From an uncultured Flavobacteriales bacterium (GTDB lineage Bacteria; Bacteroidota; Bacteroidia; Flavobacteriales; UBA1820): a stretch of DNA of 54,442 nucleotides. Every line of letters starts with the position of its first letter. Position 1 is the stretch's first letter. Under the pieces are notes generated by a model. The model was not told where the DNA came from. It made no database searches and worked only from the letters and a program-made list of their open reading frames with translations. The position numbers and the translations under genes were made by a program. The stretch spans positions 1-54,442 of the forward strand of contig CAUHQV010000015.1 of the NCBI GenBank assembly GCA_959608625.1. The letters run 5' to 3'. Of this stretch, positions 32,130-40,798 are shown one piece after another.

Positions 32130-34661
32130 ATGGACGAGAATTTTTCTACAGCAGCGATAAATGCCATCCGGTATTCCCAGCAGGAGGCCCTCCGCTTGGG
32201 GTACGTATCGATAGGCACCGAACATATTGCCCTGGGCATATTGCGGCAGGGCAATCCCGCCGTATTGGGTATCCTCGAAGACAACGGGATCGATATCGAA
32301 CGCCTCCGCAGGGCTTTCGAATCTTTGCGCCCATTGGAGGATACCGCCCGTACGCCTAATCCGGAAGAAATCGAATTCAATCCGCAGGCCTCCCGGGCTA
32401 TCAAGCTAAGCTACCTTCAGGCACGGATGTACCGCGAACCCAAAATAGCGCCGGTACATATCCTGTTGAGCATCCTCAAGAATCAAAACGATCCGGTAGC
32501 CCGCATTTTCGAGCAGAACAACCTGAATTACGAAAAACTTTCCGCCGATTACAAGCACCAGCTTACCGGTCAGTATGGGGAGCAGGAGGAGGATATCAAT
32601 TCTTCCCTGGGCAATGAGAGTTACGAGGAAGAGGAGGAAGACAAACCCCGGATGTTTACCGTAAAGGAGAACGATCCCCGTGCGGCTAAGAGTAAAACCC
32701 CTGTGCTGGACAATTTCGGCCGCGACCTGACCGTACAGGCCGGGGAAGGGAAACTGGACCCGGTGGTGGGCCGTACCAAAGAAATAGAGCGCGTATGCCA
32801 GATACTGTCCCGGCGCAAAAAGAACAATCCGCTGCTCATCGGTGAACCCGGTGTCGGAAAATCCGCGATCGCGGAAGGCTTGGCCCTGCGGATCATTCGC
32901 CGGCAAGTACCCCGCGTGCTTTTCGGCAAGCGGGTGGTGACCCTCGATTTGGCCTCGCTCGTTGCCGGTACCAAATACCGCGGGCAGTTCGAAGAGCGGA
33001 TGAAAGCCGTGATGAACGAACTGGAAAAGAACCGGGATGTCATCCTGTTCATCGACGAGCTCCATACCATCGTCGGGGCAGGCGGCGCCCAGGGCTCGCT
33101 CGATGCTTCGAATATGTTCAAACCGGCTTTGGCCCGGGGCGAGATACAAGTGATAGGCGCCACTACGCTGGACGAATACCGCCAGTATATCGAAAAGGAC
33201 GGGGCGCTCGAACGCCGTTTCCAAAAGATCATCGTCGAACCCGCTACCGGGGCCGAGACATTGGAGATCCTCGAAAATATAAAGGACAAATACGAACAGC
33301 ACCATAGCGTACGGTATACCGAGGAAGCCCTGAAAGCGTGCGTCAGCCTGACGGTGCGGTATGTGACCGACCGGTTCCTGCCGGACAAGGCCATCGATGC
33401 GCTGGACGAAGCCGGCTCCCGGGTGCATATTTCGCATATGCAGGTACCCGAAGAGGTGTCTTCGCTCGAAAAGGAATTGGAAGATGTCCGCAATCGTAAG
33501 ATCGAAGCCGTTCAAGCGCAGGATTTTGAGAATGCGGCGCGCCTGCGGGATTTGGAAAAAGACCTTGAAAAGCATTTGGCTGCGCGGCAGGAAGACTGGG
33601 AGCTGCAGGTAAAAACCAACCCGGAAACGGTCACGGAAGAGGACGTGGCGGATGTGGTATCGATGATGTCCGGTGTGCCGGTCAAACGGGTAGGCGGCAG
33701 TGAAAGCCAGCGCCTGGCGCAGTTGGGCGAACGGATCAAAGGCAAGTTGATCGGGCAGGATGAAGCCGTCGACAAAGTCGTGCGGGCCATTATCCGCAAC
33801 CGGGCCGGTATCAAGGATCCTAGCAAGCCCATCGGAACGTTCATTTTTCTGGGACAGACTGGCGTGGGCAAAACGCAGCTGGCCAAAGTGCTGGCCGGGG
33901 AGCTTTTCGATTCTCCCGATGCCCTGGTGCGGGTGGATATGAGCGAATATATGGAAAAGTTTGCCGTTTCGCGTCTGGTGGGTGCGCCTCCGGGATACGT
34001 AGGGTACGAAGAGGGAGGCCAGCTCACCGAAAAAGTGCGCCGCCGGCCGTATTGTGTCGTGCTGCTGGACGAGATAGAAAAAGCCCATCCGGATGTGTAC
34101 AATATCCTGTTACAGATATTCGACGAAGGTTTTGTGACGGATAGCCTGGGCCGTAAGGTCGACTTCCGCAATACGATCATTATCCTTACGTCCAATATAG
34201 GCGCGCGCCAGTTGAAAGATTTCGGACAGGGAGTCGGTTTCGATACCCGAGCCCGGCAATCGCAGGCTTCCCAGAACGAGCGAAAGACGATAGAAGCAGC
34301 CTTGAAAAAGACTTTCGCACCGGAGTTCGTGAACCGTATCGACGAGGTGGTCACGTTCAATGCCCTCACGAAAGAGGATATGCATCGTATTATAGACATC
34401 GAACTCGAAGGGCTTTACCGCCGTATCGGGGCGATGGGCTATTCGGCAGAGGTTTCTTCCGCAGCCCGGGAACTGATCGTTTCGCGCGGATACGACCGCC
34501 AGTACGGCGCCCGTCCCCTTAAACGGGCTTTGCAGATGCTCGTGGAAGATGTCGTAGCCCAGCAGATCGTGACCGAAGGTATTTTCCCCGGGGATAGTTT
34601 TACGATCGATGTTTCTGCCGACGGGCAGTCTACTGTCCTGGTGAAAAAGGAGAATAAATAA
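32130..34661 (+). CDS. clpC: ClpC-type AAA+ unfoldase
   Basis: An 843-residue Hsp100 ATPase that unfolds proteins and feeds them to ClpP. An N-terminal Clp repeat domain covers residues 1-150, with a short acidic linker (SYEEEEEDK). The first AAA module has Walker A GEPGVGKSA at 238 and Walker B LFIDELHT. A UVR-type middle domain around 450-490 (RKIEAVQAQDFENAARLRDLEKD) separates ClpC from ClpB, which has a long coiled coil there. The second module has Walker A GQTGVGKTQ at 575. ClpP must be elsewhere. It is a single gene ending at a bidirectional terminator. Confidence 0.95.
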   Translation: MDENFSTAAINAIRYSQQEALRLGYVSIGTEHIALGILRQGNPAVLGILEDNGIDIERLRRAFESLRPLEDTARTPNPEEIEFNPQASRAIKLSYLQARMYREPKIAPVHILLSILKNQNDPVARIFEQNNLNYEKLSADYKHQLTGQYGEQEEDINSSLGNESYEEEEEDKPRMFTVKENDPRAAKSKTPVLDNFGRDLTVQAGEGKLDPVVGRTKEIERVCQILSRRKKNNPLLIGEPGVGKSAIAEGLALRIIRRQVPRVLFGKRVVTLDLASLVAGTKYRGQFEERMKAVMNELEKNRDVILFIDELHTIVGAGGAQGSLDASNMFKPALARGEIQVIGATTLDEYRQYIEKDGALERRFQKIIVEPATGAETLEILENIKDKYEQHHSVRYTEEALKACVSLTVRYVTDRFLPDKAIDALDEAGSRVHISHMQVPEEVSSLEKELEDVRNRKIEAVQAQDFENAARLRDLEKDLEKHLAARQEDWELQVKTNPETVTEEDVADVVSMMSGVPVKRVGGSESQRLAQLGERIKGKLIGQDEAVDKVVRAIIRNRAGIKDPSKPIGTFIFLGQTGVGKTQLAKVLAGELFDSPDALVRVDMSEYMEKFAVSRLVGAPPGYVGYEEGGQLTEKVRRRPYCVVLLDEIEKAHPDVYNILLQIFDEGFVTDSLGRKVDFRNTIIILTSNIGARQLKDFGQGVGFDTRARQSQASQNERKTIEAALKKTFAPEFVNRIDEVVTFNALTKEDMHRIIDIELEGLYRRIGAMGYSAEVSSAARELIVSRGYDRQYGARPLKRALQMLVEDVVAQQIVTEGIFPGDSFTIDVSADGQSTVLVKKENK

Positions 34662-34718
34662 TAAAATAAATAATAAAACGGGGTATTCACCTGCCGGATT
34701 ACTGGCAAAAGGTGTCTG

Positions 34719-34760
34719 AAATAAAAAGTCCGGTTGAATTTTCAACCGGACTTTTTATTT
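34719..34760. terminator. Bidirectional terminator between clpC and the Ig-like lipoprotein gene
   Basis: A perfect 20-bp stem (34719-34738 with 34741-34760) and a 2-base centre, with A-rich and T-rich ends on either side. It terminates clpC on the plus strand and the MltD-DUF4837-Ig-like operon on the minus strand. Confidence 0.9.
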
Positions 34761-34772
34761 CTGTGAGAGATA

Positions 34773-36404
34773 CTACCACTCGATCTCCTCTTCCCACAGG
34801 GCCCGGATCGTGACAGGCTCGTCCATATACTGTACATATTCGGGCTGTTGTTTTTTTAAATAGTCCACCGTATCCCAGCGGCCGTTCCCGTTGGTGTCGA
34901 ATATTACACGTAACAGGTATTTGGACGGAACGACCAGATTAAAGACTATTTTCCCGGGCTTGTCGAGGATCGCTTCTTTGACGACCGTATTTTTATCGGG
35001 CGTGATCAGTTGGACGATGAGCGGAAATTGATTGAAGGAGACGGGATTGACAGTCAGCGTGCCGTAATCTTCGGTAGACTTGGTTTTCAGGGCTGCTCGG
35101 GCGGTGTCTTTCACTTCTTCTCCCCGGATACTTTTGATAGCTTCCGGTAGTATGGAGATGCGGTAATTGTTGCTCTGGGTGATAGGGAAGAGCATTTCCA
35201 CACGGGTGAAAGTCGTAGAGTCGAGCTTGAGCGTGAATGGCCGGGAGAGGGAGTCCTTGTCCAGGAGCTGGACGTAGTCTGCATTGATCTCCCCGATGGG
35301 TTTGTTGGCATCGATAAAGACATGCCCGTCCAATTCCAGCCCCCGGGTGGATATGGCCCGTTTAAATTCTACTTCGGCCGGTTTACGGATTTTGGCGTTG
35401 ATCGTATCGGAAACATTGCCTTTTCTTTTTACCACGAAAAGGATAGAGTCTTTCTCTTCCGCGGTAGACCAGTAGCGCAGGGTATCCCTTTCTTTGTTGA
35501 ACAGATAGTAATCCCGGGCCGTATCGGGTAGTTCCGGGAATATCCGCCGGATGCTGTCCTGAGGATCGAGGCCATCTACGGCTATCTGTATCAGTCCTTT
35601 TTGTTGATTTACTCCCTGATAGACCTTATAGGGTTTACGGGCATGAGCCAATCGCAGGCGGTAGCCTACGGTTTGCGGTTCGCGGAGTTCGATATACCGG
35701 GGGAAGAAAGCGATCTGGTCTTTCGCCTGGTTGTACATCTGGTTGGAAGCCTCGTTGACCAGTGCGATCAACTGATAGGTTCCCGGGGCGATATTATCTA
35801 TACGGAACGTGCTGTCTTTTTCGGTCGCCAGACGGGTGAAATACCGGGGACGCTCCTTAAAGATCGTGGAATCGTTAAATGTAGAATCCACCCGGTAGAG
35901 CATGATGACTGTTTTCGGATCGAACTTGCCTAAAAAAGCATCTTCTATGACACCTCCGACGGTCAGGGAGTCGATCTTTTCCCCGGTGGAGAACACGTAT
36001 TTAAAATTAGGGATAGCAGTCCCTTCGTGGTTGTCTCCTACGGAATTGCCAAAATTCAGCGTATACGTGGTATTGGGCAGCAATTCGACATCCGAAAGGT
36101 CTATCTCCATTTTTTTTGTCGGCATAGTCGCCGAAGGTTTAATCCGGCGAAGAATATCGGGAATGGGGGGGGATACGACCAGTTCTTTGTTGAGGTTCTT
36201 ATATTTGATGCGTTCGTCGAATACCACTTCTATTTTCTTGGCCTTGAAATTGGTGGAATAATTTTCCGGCGAATAGGACAAAGGTACCGGCGGGTCGTAA
36301 TCCGAGCGTCCCCCGGCCGGTTGATCCACTGTGGCACATGAATATACGGCCGCTACGAACAGCCCTATAGCCAGGCCCTGTACGGTTCTGTTTTTTACGC
36401 TCAT
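34773..36404 (-). CDS. Ig-like (SbsA/Big_5-type) lipoprotein
   Basis: A 543-residue lipoprotein with lipid attachment at C23 (AAVYSC). Residues about 40-140 form a bacterial Ig-like domain: PPVPLSYSPENYSTNFKAKKIEVVFDERI, LSDVELLPNTTYTLNFGNSVGDNHEGT and FKYVFSTG are the Big_5/SbsA pattern. The rest is a long set of beta domains with no enzyme motif; it ends in a segment about ordering outer values (VIFDTNGNGRWDTVDYLKKQQPE), which is a common Bacteroidetes envelope-protein tail. Function unknown, probably envelope structure. Its ATG overlaps the stop of the DUF4837 gene by 4 bases. Confidence 0.85.
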   Translation of the reverse strand: MSVKNRTVQGLAIGLFVAAVYSCATVDQPAGGRSDYDPPVPLSYSPENYSTNFKAKKIEVVFDERIKYKNLNKELVVSPPIPDILRRIKPSATMPTKKMEIDLSDVELLPNTTYTLNFGNSVGDNHEGTAIPNFKYVFSTGEKIDSLTVGGVIEDAFLGKFDPKTVIMLYRVDSTFNDSTIFKERPRYFTRLATEKDSTFRIDNIAPGTYQLIALVNEASNQMYNQAKDQIAFFPRYIELREPQTVGYRLRLAHARKPYKVYQGVNQQKGLIQIAVDGLDPQDSIRRIFPELPDTARDYYLFNKERDTLRYWSTAEEKDSILFVVKRKGNVSDTINAKIRKPAEVEFKRAISTRGLELDGHVFIDANKPIGEINADYVQLLDKDSLSRPFTLKLDSTTFTRVEMLFPITQSNNYRISILPEAIKSIRGEEVKDTARAALKTKSTEDYGTLTVNPVSFNQFPLIVQLITPDKNTVVKEAILDKPGKIVFNLVVPSKYLLRVIFDTNGNGRWDTVDYLKKQQPEYVQYMDEPVTIRALWEEEIEW

Positions 36405-37408
36405 TTCTTTTCTTCTTTTTGTAACAGGGCCGGGACATTGAATGTCCTGAGTATGGCTTCCAATTCCAATGCGTATCCTCCTTTCTCTTCGAAAGGCAAA
36501 TATACGAATCCGTCGGCACTATATGCAGTCCCGTTCTCTTTGTCTACGATCGTATAATTGATGAACGGGCCGCCCATAAAGTCTCCTTCGGTGCGCCAGT
36601 AACCATAGGTAAATGTGGCCGGTGAACCGGCTAATGCGGCGCTCTCCTGCTGCGGGCGTATCGCTGTTTTTTCTACGGCCATATACGATCCTTCCGCCTG
36701 CCCGGGGACGTATTTTCTGGTCATGGAATCCCGTAGCGCCACGGCATCTTCCCGGGCCCCCGCGGAATCCGTGCGGTACAATAGTATATTGGCCGAGCCT
36801 TTGATCCCGTTTTTAGCGATATCCATCGTCAGCCATATAAAATCTTTTTCCGAGCGGACTACATGGTAATAATTGGGGATGCAAATATCGATGCCCATAG
36901 CCGGGATGGCTTTCAGTCTCTTGTTTGTTATCCGTGCGAAGCGCTCTTGAAGGGCTCCTATGGCATTTTGCCGGATTGTATGGAACATAAAGTCGCCGGA
37001 GAGGTCTATCTGTTCCTTCGCGGTTTGGGCATTGGAGGCCTTAATGGAGAATACGATCTGCGGGGCTGCGTAGACGTTTTTGGTGGTCGTCATTTCAGAC
37101 AGGGAATCGGAGCGTTCCACCAATACCAGGTTCCGCATGCTTTGGTAAGTTCGGGAAAAAGACGACCGGGGTATCACATACAGTGTGGCCCGGCGCTCTT
37201 TTTGCGGCAATCCGGTTACCACAGGGGATAAATGCCGGAAAAGGGCTTCTTTTACCTGTTCCGAATAGAGGCCGCTGTCCACTACGGCGACGATTTCCAT
37301 TACGGCGCCTGTCGAGCGTGGCATGGTGGCATACTCGTCGGTGCGAACCTTTCCGCGTCCACACGAAGCCAATAGGGCGATCAGCAGGAGCCAAGCGACT
37401 TTTCCCAT
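36401..37408 (-). CDS. DUF4837 lipoprotein
   Basis: A 335-residue lipoprotein with lipid attachment at C16 (LLASC). The mature part follows the DUF4837 family of Bacteroidetes: ATLYVIPRSSFSRTYQSMRNLV, APQIVFSIKASNAQTAKEQID, FARITNKRLKAIPAMGIDICIP and FIWLTMDIAKNGIKGSANILLYR. No known function. It sits between a LysM lytic transglycosylase and an Ig-like lipoprotein, 9 bases from the former and overlapping the latter, so it is probably translated with them and may act in wall remodelling. Confidence 0.9.
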   Translation of the reverse strand: MGKVAWLLLIALLASCGRGKVRTDEYATMPRSTGAVMEIVAVVDSGLYSEQVKEALFRHLSPVVTGLPQKERRATLYVIPRSSFSRTYQSMRNLVLVERSDSLSEMTTTKNVYAAPQIVFSIKASNAQTAKEQIDLSGDFMFHTIRQNAIGALQERFARITNKRLKAIPAMGIDICIPNYYHVVRSEKDFIWLTMDIAKNGIKGSANILLYRTDSAGAREDAVALRDSMTRKYVPGQAEGSYMAVEKTAIRPQQESAALAGSPATFTYGYWRTEGDFMGGPFINYTIVDKENGTAYSADGFVYLPFEEKGGYALELEAILRTFNVPALLQKEEKK

Positions 37409-37417
37409 TGCGAGCGT

Positions 37418-38710
37418 TTATTTGCGAGGATAGACCGTGAGCCGCTGGCCGATACTCAGATTCGAGGATTTCAGGTGATTCCACGATTTCAGTTTGGTCA
37501 CCGATACGCCATAACGTACCGCGATCCCGCTGAGCGTGTCCCCTTTTTTTACCCGGTATACGATCGATCCGCCGGAACCGGCAGTCGTATTGGCTTTGTA
37601 GGCCAGTGTTTTTTTCAGTGCAGCTTCCGCTTCCTGCGCTTCGGCATAGATGCTTTTTTCTTCGGCGGCGAATTTCTGCGCTTTATCGGCCGGAAGTACA
37701 ACCGAATAATGGCGGGTGGTCGTGTAAGGGATCGCATTGAGTTTGAATGCCGGATTGAGGAATTGTATATCGGCAACCGGCATATCGAGTCTTTTCGATA
37801 AGAGGTCGAAAGATACGAGCCCTTTGACATTGATCGTGTCCGTTTCCTGGTAGGTGACCTGTGGGAGCTCGGGGATGATCCCGTGTTCGCGGTAATAGGT
37901 CATAATGTAATTGGCCGCGATAAAGGCAGCTACGTAATTCCGTGTTTCCCGCGGCATATAATTGCGCACTTCCCAATAATTGCGTTTGCCTCCCGAACGG
38001 GCGATCGCTTTATTTACATTGCCGCTGCCGTAGTTGTAGGCGGCCAGGGCCAGGTACCAATCCCCGTAATCTTCATACAGTCGTTTCAGCATTTTGGCGG
38101 CCGCTTCGGTCGATTTGACCGGATCGAAACGTTCGTCCACATACGAATCGTTATACAGGTTGTATAACCGTCCCGTGCTGTACATGAACTGCCAAAGGCC
38201 GGTAGCACCCACCCGGGAACGGGCTTTCGGGTTCAGGGCCGATTCTATGATAGTCAGGTGCTTGAGTTCCAATGGAATGTCGTACCGGTCGAGGACGCTT
38301 TCGAACATATCGTAATAATACATGGACAGGCCGACCATACGGGATACCAGGGCCCGGCGTTTGCCCAGGTACATATTGATGTATGTGCGCACTTCCGGGT
38401 TGAATTCCAGGGATAGGGGGGAGCGGGCGTCCAGGGCCGCAAGGCGGCGTTTTATGATCGAATCCGGGATCGCCTGCACGTCCGAGGACGCCATATCGAT
38501 GTCGGCGATCTTATCGAAAGTATCGGATTGGAATATTTCTTTCAGTAAGGTGGTATCGTTCTTTACCAGGTTGATCACACCGCGGTCTTTGGTGTCTATC
38601 GTATCCACTACGGGCGGGATTTCCGCTAAGGGGGCGGGACAACGGGCAAAAGCGCCGGTATGGATCAGGAAAAAGGATAATAGAAGCAGATAGTTGTGTT
38701 TAATGCTCAT
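37418..38710 (-). CDS. MltD-like membrane-associated lytic transglycosylase with LysM
   Basis: A 430-residue exported murein transglycosylase. A signal peptide covers residues 1-22. The SLT catalytic domain spans roughly 110-280, with catalytic glutamate E156 in HLTIIESALNPKARS, then VGATGLWQFMYSTGRLY, the MltD-type sequence, and AAYNYGSGNVNKAI. A single LysM domain (VYRVKKGDTLSGIAVRYGVSVTKLKSWN) occupies the last 45 residues; E. coli MltD has two. It cleaves the glycan strand to anhydro-MurNAc in the periplasm. It is the first gene of an operon with DUF4837 and Ig-like lipoproteins. Confidence 0.93.
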   Translation of the reverse strand: MSIKHNYLLLLSFFLIHTGAFARCPAPLAEIPPVVDTIDTKDRGVINLVKNDTTLLKEIFQSDTFDKIADIDMASSDVQAIPDSIIKRRLAALDARSPLSLEFNPEVRTYINMYLGKRRALVSRMVGLSMYYYDMFESVLDRYDIPLELKHLTIIESALNPKARSRVGATGLWQFMYSTGRLYNLYNDSYVDERFDPVKSTEAAAKMLKRLYEDYGDWYLALAAYNYGSGNVNKAIARSGGKRNYWEVRNYMPRETRNYVAAFIAANYIMTYYREHGIIPELPQVTYQETDTINVKGLVSFDLLSKRLDMPVADIQFLNPAFKLNAIPYTTTRHYSVVLPADKAQKFAAEEKSIYAEAQEAEAALKKTLAYKANTTAGSGGSIVYRVKKGDTLSGIAVRYGVSVTKLKSWNHLKSSNLSIGQRLTVYPRK

Positions 38711-38771
38711 GCTCGGGAAATGGACAGGGTTAAAAAATCGGTTCTGTGCTTTCGGCCGTTATAGGAAAAGA

Positions 38772-38779
38772 CAAATATA
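38772..38779 (-). promoter_or_regulatory. -7 box of the MltD operon
   Basis: TATATTTG on the minus strand, 61 bases before the ATG at 38710. No TTTG is found at the -33 position. Confidence 0.4.
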
Positions 38780-38883
38780 ACTATTTTTAGGGGCATGCTC
38801 CTAATCGTGGCCTCGTCTTTTAACGCAACTTTATAAATAGAGGGCCGGGAGTCTGGGTTAGAAATAAAAATTCCCCTCGATCC

Positions 38884-38942
38884 CGGAATGCAATAAAGGC
38901 ATTCCGACAATGGAAGGGATAAATGGCCGGCAAAACTGCCGG
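38884..38942 (-). terminator. Two hairpins downstream of rubredoxin
   Basis: CCGGCA/TGCCGG (38927-38942) and CGGAATGC/GCATTCCG (38884-38906) follow the rubredoxin stop on the minus strand. The second is followed after about 10 bases by a T-rich stretch (38865-38873). They could act as a weak terminator pair. Confidence 0.4.
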
Positions 38943-38973
38943 GAAGAAAGTTTTGGTCTGTAGCCGGAGAAGA

Positions 38974-39138
38974 TTATTCTTCTACGGGTTCGAACTCTTC
39001 CTTGCTTACGCCGCAAACCGGGCAAACCCAATCGTCGGGAATGTTCTCGAATGCGGTTCCGGGAGCGATACCCCCGTCGGGATCTCCTACAGCAGGGTCA
39101 TAAATCCATTCGCAGACTGTGCATTTGTACTTTTTCAT
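38974..39138 (-). CDS. Rubredoxin
   Basis: A 54-residue rubredoxin: an Fe(Cys)4 electron carrier in the cytoplasm. The four ligands are C6 and C9 in KCTVCEWIYDPAVGD and C39 and C42 in DWVCPVCGVSKEEF. The conserved aromatic residues Y4, Y13, F30 and W37 are present. In anaerobes such proteins pass electrons to peroxide- or superoxide-reducing proteins. No partner gene is adjacent. It has a full-consensus promoter, so it is a strongly expressed single gene. Confidence 0.97.
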   Translation of the reverse strand: MKKYKCTVCEWIYDPAVGDPDGGIAPGTAFENIPDDWVCPVCGVSKEEFEPVEE

Positions 39139-39168
39139 AGCATATGAAATTTTTAAGTTCTACGCTAA

Positions 39169-39199
39169 CAAAGATAAAAACTTCCCGGTATAAAGCAAA
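39169..39199 (-). promoter_or_regulatory. Rubredoxin promoter
   Basis: On the minus strand, TTTG (39196-39199), 19 bases, TATCTTTG (39169-39176): an exact Bacteroidetes promoter. Transcription would start near 39162, leaving a leader of about 24 bases. Confidence 0.8.
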
Positions 39200-39258
39200 T
39201 CATTTTTTTAAATATCCGGTTTTATTCCCACAAATCCGGCGGTTCCCAAAATATTAGT

Positions 39259-39266
39259 TACATTTG
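39259..39266 (+). promoter_or_regulatory. -7 box of the NTF2-like gene
   Basis: TACATTTG on the plus strand, 43 bases before the ATG at 39310. The -33 element is not recognised. Confidence 0.4.
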
Positions 39267-39309
39267 AAAACAATGAAACAGACGAGTTTAAATATATCTT
39301 GATTCAATT

Positions 39310-39723
39310 ATGACCGAAAGTACACGTGTATCTTCAAACAAAGAAGATGTTACAGCTGTAATTATAACCCTGGAAAAACAGGCGTTAGAATTATGGAATG
39401 CAGGGAATCCCGACGGGTTTATCGAATTGTCATCGGACGATGTCGTTTATGTCGATCCGGCTTTCGCGCATAAAATCGAAGGGAAAAAGGCCCTGAAAAA
39501 ATATTATGACACCATCCGGGGGAAGGTAAAAATAGACTTGTATAAAATGATAGACCCGGTTGTCCGGTTATCCTCGGGTATGGCTGTATTGATATATGAT
39601 TACCAAGCCCATAGGGACGGCCAAATATTTAAGATGCACTGCACGGAGGTTTACCGGTCAGATTCTTTCAACCAATGGAAAATCACACATACCCATTGGT
39701 CTTTTGTGATACCAGAGAAGTAA
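39310..39723 (+). CDS. NTF2-like (SnoaL/DUF4440) protein
   Basis: A 137-residue protein with the cone-shaped alpha+beta NTF2 fold: an N-terminal helix (VTAVIITLEKQALELWNAGNPDGFIEL), VVYVDPAFAHKIEGKKALKKYY, then strands RLSSGMAVLIYDYQAH and WKITHTHWSFV. DUF4440/SnoaL proteins hold small ligands or act as isomerase/dehydratase folds, and the sequence alone does not show catalytic residues. There is no signal peptide. Its codons are visibly more AT-rich than those of neighbouring genes, which may mean recent acquisition. It is isolated between rubredoxin (minus) and GT9 (minus). Confidence 0.75.
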   Translation: MTESTRVSSNKEDVTAVIITLEKQALELWNAGNPDGFIELSSDDVVYVDPAFAHKIEGKKALKKYYDTIRGKVKIDLYKMIDPVVRLSSGMAVLIYDYQAHRDGQIFKMHCTEVYRSDSFNQWKITHTHWSFVIPEK

Positions 39724-39751
39724 AAATTGTTTTAGTTTCTGCGGGATAAAA

Positions 39752-40792
39752 TTAAAGGATGCCTGCCGCCCGCCGGACTGTGCGGCTGAACGATGAGCAG
39801 GGAATGGACTTCATACATTCGTAAGTGCCTTTGAAACAGGGCTTATTGCCGAAAACTGAACACGGACGGCAATCCATCTCGACGCTTACCACATCTTCGG
39901 GGCTCTGCCCGTAGCCCAGGAATCCTGCGTAGGGATGGGTGGCTCCCCATACGGATACCGCCCGGGTACCCACCAGAGAGGCCAAGTGCATATTGGCAGA
40001 ATCCATCGATACCATCACCGACAGGTGGGAAATAAGGTCGAGCTCCTGGGAAAGGGTGAGTTTTCCGGCTGCTACAGAAGTTCCGGGTAATTTTTCTTTC
40101 CACGCTTCCAGTTTCCGGGCTTCTTCTCCGCGGCCGCCGAAAAGGATCACGGAGCATTCGCCGCTTTCGGCCAGTTCTTTTACCACATGGAACATTTGGT
40201 CTTCGGGATACGTCTTCCCTTCGTACCAGGAAAACGGCGCTATGCCTATCCAGGGTTTTTTTGAGCGGGGGGATAAGCCGATCGTTTCCAACGTTTCGGG
40301 AGAAAGCGCCCGCGGGATTTTACGTAGCGTATTGGATAGGGTAATGGGAAACCCTGCCTCCCGGAACGTGTCGGCATAGCGTTCGGGGATAGAGCGCATA
40401 GGCTCTTTTATCTTGTCTTCCTGCCGGGTAAGGGTATGGCGGGCGTCCCGGTTTTTGTGTATTTTATAGGTGGGCAGGCCCCTTGCCTGGAAAAGAGTGC
40501 GCAGGAAATGGCTTCGGATGACGCTGTGCAGGTCGACTACCGCATCGAAAGGCCCTTTTTTCATCAGCTCCCGGTGGAGTCGGATAAGTCCGGGTATTCC
40601 CCGGTGCCGCCCGTGGAAATCGACCGGGAAAAAATCCACCCGATCGATGCCTTCGAACAAAGAGGCAAGACCATGATGCGAAGCGAACGTGATCCGTACG
40701 CCGGGATTCTGTTCGAGAAATTCCCGCACGACGGGTACAGTCATCGCTACGTCCCCGAATGCCGAAAAGCGCATGGCCAGGATACGTTTCAT
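39752..40792 (-). CDS. Glycosyltransferase family 9 (heptosyltransferase type)
   Basis: A 346-residue GT-B enzyme of the WaaC/WaaF class, which transfers heptose or related sugars during lipopolysaccharide core assembly at the inner-membrane face. N-terminal motif RILAMRFSAFGDVAMTVPVV is the family glycine-phosphate motif. In the C-terminal domain it has APFSWYEGKTYPEDQM, then the nucleotide-sugar motif MVSMDSANMHLASLVGTRAVSVWGATHPYAG. The donor sugar is not identifiable. It is 6 bases after a DUF4254 gene, and the pair is one transcript. Confidence 0.9.
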   Translation of the reverse strand: MKRILAMRFSAFGDVAMTVPVVREFLEQNPGVRITFASHHGLASLFEGIDRVDFFPVDFHGRHRGIPGLIRLHRELMKKGPFDAVVDLHSVIRSHFLRTLFQARGLPTYKIHKNRDARHTLTRQEDKIKEPMRSIPERYADTFREAGFPITLSNTLRKIPRALSPETLETIGLSPRSKKPWIGIAPFSWYEGKTYPEDQMFHVVKELAESGECSVILFGGRGEEARKLEAWKEKLPGTSVAAGKLTLSQELDLISHLSVMVSMDSANMHLASLVGTRAVSVWGATHPYAGFLGYGQSPEDVVSVEMDCRPCSVFGNKPCFKGTYECMKSIPCSSFSRTVRRAAGIL

Positions 40793-40798
40793 CGGCAG

